Origin: Spirosoma sp. KCTC 42546
GTDB taxonomy: Bacteria > Bacteroidota > Bacteroidia > Cytophagales > Spirosomataceae
Direction of reading: 5' to 3'
DNA: 64,000 nt
Assembly (NCBI RefSeq): GCF_006965485.1
Contig: NZ_CP041360.1
Coordinates: 4,940,501 to 5,004,500, forward strand
Part shown: piece after piece, positions 32,171 through 40,904 of the stretch
How the letters are laid out: every line of letters begins with the position of its first letter
How positions within the stretch are numbered: the stretch's first letter is position 1
The notes under the pieces: generated by a model
Told to the model about the DNA's origin: nothing
Databases searched by the model: none
Seen by the model: only the letters and a program-made list of their open reading frames with translations
Position numbers and translations under genes: made by a program

Positions 32171-33450
32171 CGTACGGTCAGGATTTCTTTCCAATCAGTT
32201 GTATAACGTTTCGACAGGTATTCCTGCTTCATGGGCCAATCCGGATTGTAGAGTTGGGAACCAAGCCGCAGTTTGTCCTGTCCAAAGCGACGGTTAAGTT
32301 TATCAACGACCGCAGCCAGTTTGATCATCCGCTCATCGGGACCATCAATAAAAATGCCCCGTTGTCGGTAATCACTGGGTACCAGATTGGTCAGGATAAT
32401 GCCTACTTTCTGGAAGTTATAGCCATATTGGAAGATGGCCTTCAGCGACGCCTGGGCATAGCGGTTCAGCTCCGCCGTCGAACTGGTCGGATGAGGAAGC
32501 TCTACAGTTCGTGAATTGTAATACTGCCTGGCGGGCAATCCATTACCGGGCGTTTTTCGATAGCGATCCGTATGCAGAAAGACGGTGATAGTACCACAGA
32601 GCGAATCCTGACGGCGCAGTTTCTCACCCGCGCGGGTGAGATGAGCGGTCAGTGCATCGGCAATCGTTTCCAGATCAGGAATTAATTTGCCAAAACTGGG
32701 AGCGGCACAGATGGCTTTTTTGGGCGGTGGATTCACTTCGAGCAGCTTGCAGGGAAAGCCCCGCAGTTCATGCACCAGGCGAAGCCCGTTGACGGTCATG
32801 ATCTTATTGATCCATTCGTCATTCACATCCCGAAGCTGGGCCGCCGTCGAGACACCATGCGATTTTAACGCTCTGGCATAGCGGTAACCAACACCCCACA
32901 GATCATCAATGGCGTACCCAGCCAGAGCCTCACTAATTTCCTCCTCGCCTGACAACACGCATACACCATGTAGTTCCGGGCGTTTCTTGGCGATGCGGTT
33001 AGCCACCTTGGCGAGTGTTTTGGTGGGGCCAAAGCCGATGCAAACCGGAATGCGGAGCCACTGTTTGACTGTATCCCGAATGGATTGACCCAGGCCTGTA
33101 TACGATGGATAGATACTATCATAGCCGTCGATTTGCAGGAAGGCTTCGTCGATTGAATACACCTCGACGTCCTCTACGAACCGGGCCAGTGTGCTCATTA
33201 GCCGGGCTGACATATCGCCATACAGGGTGTAGTTACTACTGAATACCTGAATATCATGCTGCTCCCGCAGGTCAGCCGTCTGGAAATAGGGAGTGCCCAT
33301 CTTAATGCCCAGCGCCTTGGCTTCGTTACTTCGGGCCACTACGCACCCATCCCGGTTCGAGAGCACAATCACGGGCTTGCCTTCCAGGGCCGGATTGAAG
33401 CTACGCTCACAACTCACGTACATATTGTTGGCATCGACCAGGGCGAACAT
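32167..33450 (-). CDS. umuC: DNA polymerase V catalytic subunit, Y-family
   Basis: 427 residues, the usual UmuC length. Starts with the Y-family palm [18 protein letters not shown] and has the catalytic S-I-D-E-A-F, a helix-hairpin-helix ([10 protein letters not shown]) and the little-finger region to the C-terminus. Performs error-prone synthesis across lesions with processed UmuD. Lies directly behind the umuD gene (2 bp gap). Confidence 0.9.
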   Translation of the reverse strand: MFALVDANNMYVSCERSFNPALEGKPVIVLSNRDGCVVARSNEAKALGIKMGTPYFQTADLREQHDIQVFSSNYTLYGDMSARLMSTLARFVEDVEVYSIDEAFLQIDGYDSIYPSYTGLGQSIRDTVKQWLRIPVCIGFGPTKTLAKVANRIAKKRPELHGVCVLSGEEEISEALAGYAIDDLWGVGYRYARALKSHGVSTAAQLRDVNDEWINKIMTVNGLRLVHELRGFPCKLLEVNPPPKKAICAAPSFGKLIPDLETIADALTAHLTRAGEKLRRQDSLCGTITVFLHTDRYRKTPGNGLPARQYYNSRTVELPHPTSSTAELNRYAQASLKAIFQYGYNFQKVGIILTNLVPSDYRQRGIFIDGPDERMIKLAAVVDKLNRRFGQDKLRLGSQLYNPDWPMKQEYLSKRYTTDWKEILTVR

Positions 33451-33452
33451 GG

Positions 33453-33917
33453 CTAGAACTTTTGCAGGTTGAACGTAACGACTCCCAGTACACTAAAATT
33501 CTCCCCTGGGTGTACGTAGATGGGTAAGTACCGGGGATTGGAGGACTCCAAGACAATTAGCTTATCGACATACCGAATCCGCTTGACGGCGTGGCCCCCG
33601 TCGTACCAGACAATGACGATCTTGCCATCGGCGGGCGGGCGGGAACAATCCACAATCAGCACATCGCCCGGCTCGATGCGGTCACCCGTCATCGAATCCC
33701 CCGTGACCCTGACGAAGTAGGTCGCTTCGGCATTGGTAATGCAGAGGTCATTCAGATCACAGACCTTCTCGATGTAATTCTCAGCGGGACTTGGAAAACC
33801 ACCTTGTACCAGACTGGAAAAAAAGGGAATCAAGTATCTGGATGAAGCTGTTGCCTTCACCATATCCCCTTCCTCAATATGGTCTATGTGGTCTATCATA
33901 GCGGTGTCAAAAATCAA
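33453..33917 (-). CDS. umuD: UmuD-like S24 peptidase
   Basis: 154 residues. G-F-P-S-P-A follows the expected self-cleavage site, here Q-G-G rather than the C-G of E. coli UmuD. Serine nucleophile in G-D-S-M-T-G-D and general-base lysine in H-A-V-K-R-I. RecA-stimulated self-cleavage yields the form that partners UmuC. The N-terminus is longer than in E. coli; M19 is an alternative start. An inverted repeat lies at the 5' end of the gene. Confidence 0.85.
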   Translation of the reverse strand: MIFDTAMIDHIDHIEEGDMVKATASSRYLIPFFSSLVQGGFPSPAENYIEKVCDLNDLCITNAEATYFVRVTGDSMTGDRIEPGDVLIVDCSRPPADGKIVIVWYDGGHAVKRIRYVDKLIVLESSNPRYLPIYVHPGENFSVLGVVTFNLQKF

Positions 33918-33927
33918 TCAACCGCTA
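33899..33927. promoter_or_regulatory. inverted repeat at the umuD start
   Basis: TAGCGGT and ACCGCTA, 15 bp apart, spanning the start region of umuD. It could be an operator for this SOS-type operon; not a match to a known LexA box as far as I can tell. Confidence 0.4.
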
Positions 33928-34013
33928 TATTATACTTTTGTTATATATGTTGCAAATCAAATACAATAAACTGTCTATTTAGTTATCGACGAACTAGGAC
34001 TTCCTAACACAAA

Positions 34014-34042
34014 AAATGCTGACCCCATCAGAATCAGCATTT
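34014..34042. terminator. rho-independent terminator-like hairpin
   Basis: AAATGCTGA and TCAGCATTT form a perfect 9-bp stem with an 11-nt loop, between umuD and integrase 1. Confidence 0.6.
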
Positions 34043-34193
34043 CTAGTATTCACCCTCCCTAGAGTGAAGTATTGATGAGTGACCACTATCGGTCAGGCTT
34101 TTAGCATTTATAGGTTACTTTTTGGAGAAAGTACCTTTTTGACGAAGAGTTGGTAAAAGGTAACAACTTTTGTCTCGCAGCTAGACTACACTA

Positions 34194-35549
34194 TTAGTCC
34201 TGATGGTCGCCAAATATAGCTTGCATGGGATTAATTAAATCCGGTTCCTGAAGATCCTTGGTGTAGATTTCGGTAGTCTTGAATCGGCTGTGGCCCAGCA
34301 TCATCTGGATATCATACATGGTTAGTTTTCCCCCTTGCTGCATCATTCGACGGGCCCGATCCGCAAAACTATGCCGGGCATTGTGCATCGTCAGCTTATC
34401 CGCTAAACCCGCTGCCTGCTTAAGCGGCCTCAGGCTCAGATTCACCTTGCGGTTCCAGTGGACGATGGTGTTGTAGAGTTTTCGCTTGATGGCAAAGGAA
34501 GCGGCCTTGTAGTCATCATAAGTGAGAAGTTTGGCATACACCCCCTGGTTATCCATGTAGGGTAGTAAGTAGTCGGTCGAACCAGCATCTGCCCTCCACC
34601 AGAGCTGAAGTAATTGACGAGCTTCCTCGAAAATGGGCATGTGGACCAGGTGTCCTGTTTTTAACATGCGGTAACGCAACTGGGTTGGATGCCCCTCAGC
34701 ATCCAGCGTAAAATGAGCATAGCGTAACTGGATCACATCCGAAAAACGCATCCCCGCAAACAGGTGAGCCAGCATCCAGATCTGGAAAGCCTCCGTAGGG
34801 GTGATGCGCCAGTGCCGACTGGTGACCCGTAAGTCCGCCACCTGTTCGATCGTTGTTTCATGGAGTTTAGCCCGTTGCGTTTTAACTTCTTTCAATCGGA
34901 TCACATCCGTCCAGGGGGAGAGAAGAAACGCCTGCTTGGGGGAAATGCCCGTTTTAATCAGAATGGCCTGGTGGAGCACATGCATCCGATCCAGCATCGT
35001 GTTGATGGTTAAGCCTACTCGCCGCCCCCCGTATTCCTTCTCAGACCTAACCAGATAGTCCTGATACTGCCGAACCAGGACGGGGGTAACCGAGGCTAGG
35101 AGTAAGTCGGCCACGGCCCAGGTGCGGAATATATTCGCTGCGCTACGCTTATTGACATAGGTAGAATAGGCCTGATCCTGGGCATCGACCAATACTTTAT
35201 CGATCCACTCGAAGTACAACTCGGGAATACCCGCCCGAAAGCGTTCGGCCAGCAGCAGGGGCGAGAAGATGGCGGTGGGTTCGGCGGCCTGCCACTTTTC
35301 CACCTGATCTTCGACTCGATTGTGTTCGTTTTTGATCCGGGTGTTGAGTCGATCTTTATCGGGGTGTTTAATGACCCACTGCCCCCAGGTCTTTTTGGGG
35401 TTCCAGCAGGTAGCGGGGGTATCTATTTTCACCTGCGTGAGCACCCGTCCCGGCTTTTGGCCTTTCATGTGCAGGCGTATACTAACTGTCGAGCGCCCTG
35501 TTTTGTCGGGCTTTGGCGACAATTCGATATGGTAAGTAAGTCGTGACAT
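34194..35549 (-). CDS. tyrosine recombinase/integrase 1
   Basis: 451 residues with the Bacteroidota arm domain (M-S-R-L-T-Y-H-I-E-L-S-P-K-P-D-K-T-G), a core-binding SAM-like domain and a catalytic domain with F-A-G-M-R-F-S-D-V (first Arg), H-N-A-R-H-S-F-A (H-x-x-R), L-G-H-S-R-F-K-T-T-E-I-Y (His and nucleophilic Tyr). It lies about 22 kb inside the element, far from integrase 2, which hints at a second mobile unit nested here or a recombinase for another purpose. Confidence 0.85.
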   Translation of the reverse strand: MSRLTYHIELSPKPDKTGRSTVSIRLHMKGQKPGRVLTQVKIDTPATCWNPKKTWGQWVIKHPDKDRLNTRIKNEHNRVEDQVEKWQAAEPTAIFSPLLLAERFRAGIPELYFEWIDKVLVDAQDQAYSTYVNKRSAANIFRTWAVADLLLASVTPVLVRQYQDYLVRSEKEYGGRRVGLTINTMLDRMHVLHQAILIKTGISPKQAFLLSPWTDVIRLKEVKTQRAKLHETTIEQVADLRVTSRHWRITPTEAFQIWMLAHLFAGMRFSDVIQLRYAHFTLDAEGHPTQLRYRMLKTGHLVHMPIFEEARQLLQLWWRADAGSTDYLLPYMDNQGVYAKLLTYDDYKAASFAIKRKLYNTIVHWNRKVNLSLRPLKQAAGLADKLTMHNARHSFADRARRMMQQGGKLTMYDIQMMLGHSRFKTTEIYTKDLQEPDLINPMQAIFGDHQD

Positions 35550-35728
35550 ACTGGGCGTATTAGGTTAAGTAGATAAATGGATTCATCTCTGTGTTGGTAT
35601 AAGTTGAGGGCGTTAAAAAAATAGGGCGGGCTATTCTTAATTTATTTCCTGCGCTCTCGAAGGTAGACAGTACATGGGTATACCCAGCTAGTATCGTTAC
35701 TTCCCATCGGCGGTGTTCTTTGTAGTAA

Positions 35729-35757
35729 AAAAGCCAGCCCCAACGAGACTGGCTTTT
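35729..35757. terminator. terminator-like hairpin
   Basis: AAAAGCCAG and CTGGCTTTT, perfect 9-bp stem, with A and T runs on both sides, so it could work in either direction. Confidence 0.6.
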
Positions 35758-35819
35758 GAGACCTCCGTAACTTAATGCTATTGCTGCTAAGACGAATTAC
35801 TGGCAAAGCGTCACATAAA

Positions 35820-35848
35820 AAATGCCGACTCGAATTGAATCGGCATTT
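35820..35848. terminator. terminator-like hairpin
   Basis: AAATGCCGA and TCGGCATTT, perfect 9-bp stem and 11-nt loop; same design as the hairpins at 34014 and 35729. Confidence 0.55.
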
Positions 35849-35993
35849 CCAATATATCCATACCGCCATATCCGTAAAAAGGACATGATTGTATGTAAAT
35901 AAGAAAATTAAATAACGATTATACTGAAGGTAATCATTGGGCATAGCCTTGGCTTTCCCCGTACATTTGTTGGTAGAACAGTATCTCAACGCC

Positions 35994-36293
35994 ATGAGCC
36001 TTCCAAGGTGGCCAGCTAATTCGCCCATAGCGAAACTGATGCTGGCAGAAGATAAATTACTCCGCCTGACACCCGAAGCAGAAACTGAAGCGGTCGTTCA
36101 ACGCTATACCGAGTTTCGGGAATTACTCTGGAATGTAGTAGAATCGTCTCCTGATCCGGCTCCCTTTACGCAGGCCTGGAATATGATCAACCTGTATGCA
36201 AAGGTGGACCTGCTGGATTTTGAGCAGGGCAATAGCGGGGCACTGGCCAGAATGCAGGCGAAGGTAAAGGAAGCAATTCAACTGTTACCTTAA
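35994..36293 (+). CDS. hypothetical protein (99 aa)
   Basis: Helical protein (S-P-I-A-K-L-M-L-A-E-D-K-L-L-R-L, ending E-A-I-Q-L-L-P). No family recognised. ATG at 35994 is chosen; upstream extension is hydrophobic and unlikely. A terminator follows at 36403-36431. Confidence 0.5.
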   Translation: MSLPRWPANSPIAKLMLAEDKLLRLTPEAETEAVVQRYTEFRELLWNVVESSPDPAPFTQAWNMINLYAKVDLLDFEQGNSGALARMQAKVKEAIQLLP

Positions 36294-36402
36294 CAATACT
36301 ATTTTCTATAAGCTTTTGGGCCGGTCGCTTACTATATGGGCGCCTTACCAATACACTTGGTTATTAGTTTACACGTGAATGTATTTGTAGTGAATAATCA
36401 GG

Positions 36403-36431
36403 ACAGCCCATATCAACTTGATGTGGGCTGT
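36403..36431 (+). terminator. rho-independent terminator
   Basis: A 13-bp stem beginning ACAGCCCA with one G-T mismatch and a 3-nt loop, followed by TTTTCTTT on the plus strand. Ends the 35994-36293 transcript. Confidence 0.7.
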
Positions 36432-36436
36432 TTTCT

Positions 36437-36622
36437 TTACTTATCCACTTTCCGAAGCAGTCGACCAATAACCGTAGCAACTCGCCCCGAATCGAACTGA
36501 ACTAGCATACTCCCGTTTCGACCCCGTATGCACTTGTCATTGTCTTGCAGCACCGCCGTGCAGAGTTGACCCTTCAATTCAGGATCGGTCATGCGGTCCC
36601 CTACGTAGGTGTAGCGTTTCAT
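36437..36622 (-). CDS. hypothetical small phage protein (61 aa)
   Basis: Starts M-K-R-Y-T-Y-V-G-D-R-M-T-D-P-E-L-K-G and is beta-rich with two Cys (L-C-T-A, K-C-I-R-G), resembling small OB- or SH3-like phage proteins. ATG at 36622 is preferred to the longer frame. Last gene of the leftward early operon. Confidence 0.55.
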   Translation of the reverse strand: MKRYTYVGDRMTDPELKGQLCTAVLQDNDKCIRGRNGSMLVQFDSGRVATVIGRLLRKVDK

Positions 36623-36761
36623 CAAAAAATTATTGCTGATAGGTTTACATTCAACTGAATATAAACCTATCAAATAGTGATTTTCCTAAATACTTTATCT
36701 ATTTTGCCGACAACATTTAGCCTTATAGGCATCAACCACACCCTTAATCAATCCCGTTGCC

Positions 36762-37079
36762 ATGAAATCTTTATTCACAATTCTGATAATCCTGTGTGCC
36801 ACTATAGGTTGCTCTAAAAAGGATACTGTCACGGCAAGACCATCTGTTTCCTTTTCGTATGACTATGTTAGCATAAGCAATTCGCCAGGTGCAGTGAAAT
36901 TTTACAATAGCTCGGTTAATGCCACTTCATACTCTTGGGATTTTGGGGATGGGCAGACTTCGACCGAAAAAGAACCTGTAAATGTTTACAAAAAAGCAGG
37001 GACATATACCGTCAAATTAACTGCCAAGGGACCAGGTGGCGACAATAGTTATTCACAACCTGTAGCCGCCATACTATAG
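36762..37079 (+). CDS. PKD-domain lipoprotein
   Basis: 105 residues. Lipoprotein signal with lipobox I-G-C (C17) and one PKD domain (S-Y-S-W-D-F-G-D-G-Q-T-S-T, ending T-Y-T-V-K-L-T-A). Such lipoproteins sit at the outer membrane or cell surface. It is a plus-strand gene in a minus-strand phage operon, so it is probably a moron that changes the lysogen surface. Confidence 0.75.
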   Translation: MKSLFTILIILCATIGCSKKDTVTARPSVSFSYDYVSISNSPGAVKFYNSSVNATSYSWDFGDGQTSTEKEPVNVYKKAGTYTVKLTAKGPGGDNSYSQPVAAIL

Positions 37080-37147
37080 GACTTTCTTTTCAAACAGGTT
37101 GCACAAGTTTCTCCCATTTGTGGTGACCCATAAAAGTCTAAGCGATC

Positions 37148-37324
37148 TTATGGCCTAAGTGCAGTATAGCGCCAGCCCTGAAAGCCAGTCTGTGGAACGG
37201 GTGTAATCGGGTGCCAGTTAGCCAACACGAACACAAAGGGGACTTTACTGCCAGCATGATAAGGCCAGTCTTTTGTAGCGCCTACATGTTGGGTATTGAT
37301 CGGTTTCGTTTGCCATGATTTCAC
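37148..37324 (-). CDS. short phage protein (58 aa), GTG start
   Basis: Directly follows the stop of the DUF7694-like gene with no gap (TAA then GTG). Reads as normal protein with several Trp (S-W-Q-T-K-P, D-W-P-Y-H-A-G, N-W-H-P-I-T-P-V, G-W-R-Y-T-A-L-R-P). No family recognised. Confidence 0.5.
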   Translation of the reverse strand: MKSWQTKPINTQHVGATKDWPYHAGSKVPFVFVLANWHPITPVPQTGFQGWRYTALRP

Positions 37325-37714
37325 TTAAATGGATAGTATTGGGATTGGCAAAACACCTTCAGGGAAAATCCAGAACCAGTAGATGTTGAACCTATCAATC
37401 AGTTGGCTTACGGCTGGATAATACTCAACTGCGGTGACCTCCCCACCAAAGATTTCATTTTTGATTTGTTGCATCTCTGACCAGTGTTTCAGTATTGAGG
37501 TATTATCGTGCTTTTGCACCATTACCCGAATCGCAGGACCGTGGCTCGTTGGCGAGTCGTCATAGACCATCACCGTGTACCGTGTGTTCCGATAAGCTCT
37601 GGTCATACCATCAGGCACATAAGTAGCCTGCGTCAAATCAATCTGTTCAAAGGCAGTAACTGGCTTTTTGAATTCTTTGAGTGCCGCTTTTTGGCGATGT
37701 TTATCTTTATTCAT
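37325..37714 (-). CDS. DUF7694-like phage protein
   Basis: 129 residues with the layout N-x-x-Y-T-V-M-V, V-Q-K-H-D-N-T-S-I-L-K-H-W, Q-Q-I-K-N-E-I-F-G, then E-Y-Y-P-A-V-S-Q-L-I-D and a closing Trp. I recall this pattern as a phage domain of unknown function. Starts in an ATGA overlap. Confidence 0.65.
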   Translation of the reverse strand: MNKDKHRQKAALKEFKKPVTAFEQIDLTQATYVPDGMTRAYRNTRYTVMVYDDSPTSHGPAIRVMVQKHDNTSILKHWSEMQQIKNEIFGGEVTAVEYYPAVSQLIDRFNIYWFWIFPEGVLPIPILSI

Positions 37715-37887
37715 TTGGGCTTCTGTCTTAATAATCGTCTCCGTACTTTCTGTGCTGCCTGCAAATCAACCAGGCTGATATGACTCTGCCGTCGCATCGT
37801 GGGGCTTTTCTCCAGTTGCTCAATACCGATCTGAATCAGGTAGGCGGCAACGGAGTGGCCATCGGGTTTAGGTTTGGGCTTTCTCAT
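37711..37887 (-). CDS. short phage protein (58 aa)
   Basis: Basic protein (M-R-K-P-K-P-K-P-D-G-H, ending V-R-R-R-L-L-R-Q-K-P-K). Both ends share ATGA overlaps with neighbours, which supports it despite small size. Confidence 0.55.
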   Translation of the reverse strand: MRKPKPKPDGHSVAAYLIQIGIEQLEKSPTMRRQSHISLVDLQAAQKVRRRLLRQKPK

Positions 37888-38102
37888 GAAGTCTTTTTCT
37901 GGAAAATGAAGAAATCAGCTCTCCACAAATGGGCCTCATGCGGATGGCAAATGATTGGACTAGGCGGGTTGAACACATTGTTTCGAACCTGAGCCCGAAC
38001 GGGACATTTGAAGTGATCCGATACATAGGACGGCGCATCCGGCTTTATGCCGATGATGGTGACGTACCATTTGCCGACGTCAACGGTTTTTTGCTTTCTC
38101 AT
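37884..38102 (-). CDS. hypothetical protein (72 aa)
   Basis: Begins M-R-K-Q-K-T-V-D-V-G-K-W-Y-V-T-I-I-G-I. Unknown. Ends in an ATGA overlap with the next gene. Confidence 0.45.
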   Translation of the reverse strand: MRKQKTVDVGKWYVTIIGIKPDAPSYVSDHFKCPVRAQVRNNVFNPPSPIICHPHEAHLWRADFFIFQKKTS

Positions 38103-38197
38103 GATCTATACGATTGAGAATAAGATGGATACAGAACAGGTACGTTTAATATATTTTGAGCCATTTTTTTGACAGTTGGGGATTAGGAAGGCTATCT

Positions 38198-38581
38198 ATG
38201 CGAAAACGCACCAACCTCATGATCTCAGAAAGTAGTCCATCACACCTGCTGAAAGAATACATCCAATTCCTTAGTTACAACCGGGCAATATTTCCCGGCA
38301 TTAAGCCACGGCCATGGGGCCAGGATTTTAGCCGATCTGAACTGGACTTGATTCAACTCGAGTTGAGCAGGTTGGTTGATCGGGCCAATGACAAAACCGA
38401 TCAACTCCTGATTCGAACCTTTAATCGGCTAGGCCAACCGGGCTTTCATTTACACTGGTTTGTCATTCAGTTTCAAGCTGACATTGTTCGGTTGCTGACC
38501 CCATCTATTGACCTATCTACTTTGTATGATCCAGTTTTGGCAGCGGTGTCACTTACGATTGAACAGGTCGAATACTTATAG
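38198..38581 (+). CDS. hypothetical protein (127 aa), opposite to the operon
   Basis: Helical, protein-like (H-L-L-K-E-Y-I-Q-F-L-S-Y-N-R-A). On the plus strand in a minus-strand operon, so it may be a moron. No family recognised. Start could also be the ATG seven codons later. Confidence 0.5.
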   Translation: MRKRTNLMISESSPSHLLKEYIQFLSYNRAIFPGIKPRPWGQDFSRSELDLIQLELSRLVDRANDKTDQLLIRTFNRLGQPGFHLHWFVIQFQADIVRLLTPSIDLSTLYDPVLAAVSLTIEQVEYL

Positions 38582-38631
38582 CTCCATCAGTTCAATTTCC
38601 GCCAGTTTGTCCGTGGTGATGGTGACGTTGT

Positions 38632-40281
38632 TCATAGCAATGAAGCGACACAACGGGCCACTAACAGTTCCATCGTTGGGGGTGGGTTGGCGTTACCGAT
38701 CTGCTTTTGCTTCTCAGACTTATTACCCAGTATGGCATAGTTGACTGGAAAACCCTGCGCTCTGGCCGTTTCGGCAGGTTGCAGCATACGGAAATAGCAA
38801 TCGTCAATCTCAGGCTTTCCATCAATCAGGGCAATGCTATCTTTCGTTGGTACGGTCGAACAAACCTCAAACGCATGATTCGCCTGCGGCTGGCCATGGT
38901 AGGGCATCATGATCAGGCTACTGTGCCCGGTTGTCATGACCGTTTCCATCGGCTCGTTACTGGACTTGGCGCGGGCCGTCCCATGAATGGGCACAATGAA
39001 CGACATGGAATTGGGCTGGCCGGTGATCGTAGCCAGGGGCGCATTTGGATCACGCGCGGGCGTCGTTTTCCGATTCGTAACAATGAATGAACCCGGTGGC
39101 GCAATCAGTATTTCCTGATTGGCCGTTGTCTGGGTGTGGATTACATCGGTAAGTGCCTTCGCTGGCGAACAATCGCGATTGGCCAGTAAAAAGGGCTGAG
39201 GGCTTACCATGGCCAGACTTTCCTGTGTGGTCTGGGTAACCATCGGCTCATCCATACCCCGCATGGTTGGATTCTTGGCCTTGGTATGGGCCATATTGAA
39301 CAGAAAGGGTGCAAACAGATAACTACTGTAGCCCGTGGACTGAGCGTTCAATGGATCCGTTTCAGCTCCCCGAATTCGGGCCGATGCACTACCCGACTGA
39401 TTGCGCTGGTCGATGATGGTTGGCCGGATACCGTATTTATCCAGACCGTACTGAATTCGCTTCTGGGTGTTAGGGCTAAGCGGTTGCATGCCCCGACTGG
39501 CCCGATCACCAATCCGAATCATGGGAATACTTAAATCCAGCGCGTTCAGTGCAGCATAGTAAAAGGGAAGAACGGGCGTAGCACAAACCGAACACCGGTA
39601 GGTGTACTGCGTTTTGTATTTGCCTGACCGACGGCCGGGTTTCCACGTCTGAATGGCCTCCACCGTTCCGCAGCGTGGGCAGGGAGCTTTGGGCCGAATA
39701 TCCAGATCAGGTTTGCGATTGCCCTTTTTCCAGAATACGATATAAATCCGATCCCGGCTCTGGGGGGCAAACCCATTGATGTCTTCGCCATGGGCAAACA
39801 TGGCATTCAGGTACACGCACTCATGCAGGTAACCCAGTGCATGCATGGCCTTGAGCCACGGATCGAACATGACCCACATGCGAACATCGACCACATTCTC
39901 CGTAATCACAAACTCGTATTTGTGGATTTCGGCAAAGCGGGGAACGTCCCACATGGTAGCCCGCGAACGTACCGCCGAGGCATCGAACGCCTTATCCTGA
40001 AAGATGTCCTGCTGGTGTAGATTCTTGCGCTTTTGTCCCTTGGCCAGTGAATGATTGGTGCATTCGGGCGAAGCAATCAGGCCCGTCGTTTTCTGATACC
40101 GGGCCGGATGGGTTTCGGAAATATCGGCACAATCATGATGCGTGTCGGGGTGGTTGGTATTGTGGCTTTCAATGGCCAGCTTCCAGTGATTCAGCGCGTA
40201 CTGAATGTGGGTACCGGCAACGTTGCGGGCTCCCTCGCTGGACCCGCCACAGCCACAGAACATGTCGGTTAATGTAATCAT
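38632..40281 (-). CDS. DNA cytosine-5 methyltransferase
   Basis: 549 residues from the ATG at 40281, which puts L-T-D-M-F-C-G-C-G-G-S-S-E-G (motif I, SAM binding) at the N-terminus as usual. Then S-P-E-C-T-N-H-S replaces the common P-P-C-Q loop (catalytic Cys), and T-E-N-V (motif VI ENV). A CxxC-CxxC Zn-ribbon-like insert follows (C-P-R-C-G and C-S-V-C). The last part has G-N-A-N-P-P. It probably protects phage DNA from host restriction. An upstream extension of 76 codons is an artefact that overlaps another gene. Confidence 0.85.
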   Translation of the reverse strand: MITLTDMFCGCGGSSEGARNVAGTHIQYALNHWKLAIESHNTNHPDTHHDCADISETHPARYQKTTGLIASPECTNHSLAKGQKRKNLHQQDIFQDKAFDASAVRSRATMWDVPRFAEIHKYEFVITENVVDVRMWVMFDPWLKAMHALGYLHECVYLNAMFAHGEDINGFAPQSRDRIYIVFWKKGNRKPDLDIRPKAPCPRCGTVEAIQTWKPGRRSGKYKTQYTYRCSVCATPVLPFYYAALNALDLSIPMIRIGDRASRGMQPLSPNTQKRIQYGLDKYGIRPTIIDQRNQSGSASARIRGAETDPLNAQSTGYSSYLFAPFLFNMAHTKAKNPTMRGMDEPMVTQTTQESLAMVSPQPFLLANRDCSPAKALTDVIHTQTTANQEILIAPPGSFIVTNRKTTPARDPNAPLATITGQPNSMSFIVPIHGTARAKSSNEPMETVMTTGHSSLIMMPYHGQPQANHAFEVCSTVPTKDSIALIDGKPEIDDCYFRMLQPAETARAQGFPVNYAILGNKSEKQKQIGNANPPPTMELLVARCVASLL

Positions 40282-40314
40282 ACTCGTAGTATTTTGAAGG
40301 TGAATAGAACTGTG

Positions 40315-40386
40315 AAGAATCCCGCCCAGATAGGTATATACATTAATGAATAGGTTAAATTTTAGGTCTGCCGGGTCGGGATTCTT
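40315..40386. repeat. inverted repeat in the methyltransferase leader
   Basis: AAGAATCCCG at 40315 and CGGGATTCTT at 40377, perfect 10-bp arms about 50 bp apart. It may fold over the methyltransferase start region, or be two half-sites. Confidence 0.35.
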
Positions 40387-40436
40387 AACGTGGGGAGTAT
40401 GCGGATCCGGTGGCCCGCGCAGGCGAATGAAGCTGC

Positions 40437-40904
40437 TCATCGACGTTTCGCTTTTGAGGTCCTGGGCTTGGGTGGACAGGCAAAACAGGACTGAATAGGC
40501 CGTTGCCATATGTTTACACCATCCTCTACGCCAATGTATTTCCAGCCAAATCCAATCATTCGATTGTCATGATGTTCCTGCTTTTCCAGTGTCGGATTAA
40601 GCCGGTACCCACAGGTTTGACAAACACAAACTACCCAGATGTTTCCAGTCGGTTTAGCCTGAAATTTACCACAGGCATGATACCTCGAATTGTGGTCTGT
40701 CTTTGGACTGGAACTCACATCCCACAGTTCACATTTGGAATACTTACTGGCGAACACCCGGAAAAACTGATGCTGACAGCTGATGCACTTGGTAGCGTCA
40801 GGTCCCTCGCCATACACCCGGATCATGGGGTTAGTTTTTGGCTTTTGGAGTTTGGGGAATTTAACGGGCAGGCCCTGTTCTTCCCCAAATAGGTTGGTGT
40901 TCAT
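40437..40904 (-). CDS. zinc-finger-containing phage protein (155 aa)
   Basis: Contains C-I-S-C-Q-H, Y-H-A-C-G and C-V-C-Q-T-C-G-Y, probably zinc ligands, and a Lys/Arg-rich end. Start overlaps the helicase-methyltransferase stop (ATGA). Not recognised; a nucleic-acid binding role is likely. Confidence 0.55.
   Translation of the reverse strand: MNTNLFGEEQGLPVKFPKLQKPKTNPMIRVYGEGPDATKCISCQHQFFRVFASKYSKCELWDVSSSPKTDHNSRYHACGKFQAKPTGNIWVVCVCQTCGYRLNPTLEKQEHHDNRMIGFGWKYIGVEDGVNIWQRPIQSCFACPPKPRTSKAKRR

Larger units (their letters stand above)
35550..35993. other. intergenic region with two terminators
   Basis: No gene supported. Hairpins at 35729-35757 and 35820-35848 interrupt both strands, and the 128-residue open frame over them is not gene-like. 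Confidence 0.5.

Noticed and set aside
35642..36028. 128-codon minus-strand open frame
   Set aside because: It runs across two terminator hairpins and its translation lacks normal protein character.
40282..40509. N-terminal extension of the C5 methyltransferase
   Set aside because: Motif I should be near the start; the extension overlaps the next gene and looks non-coding.
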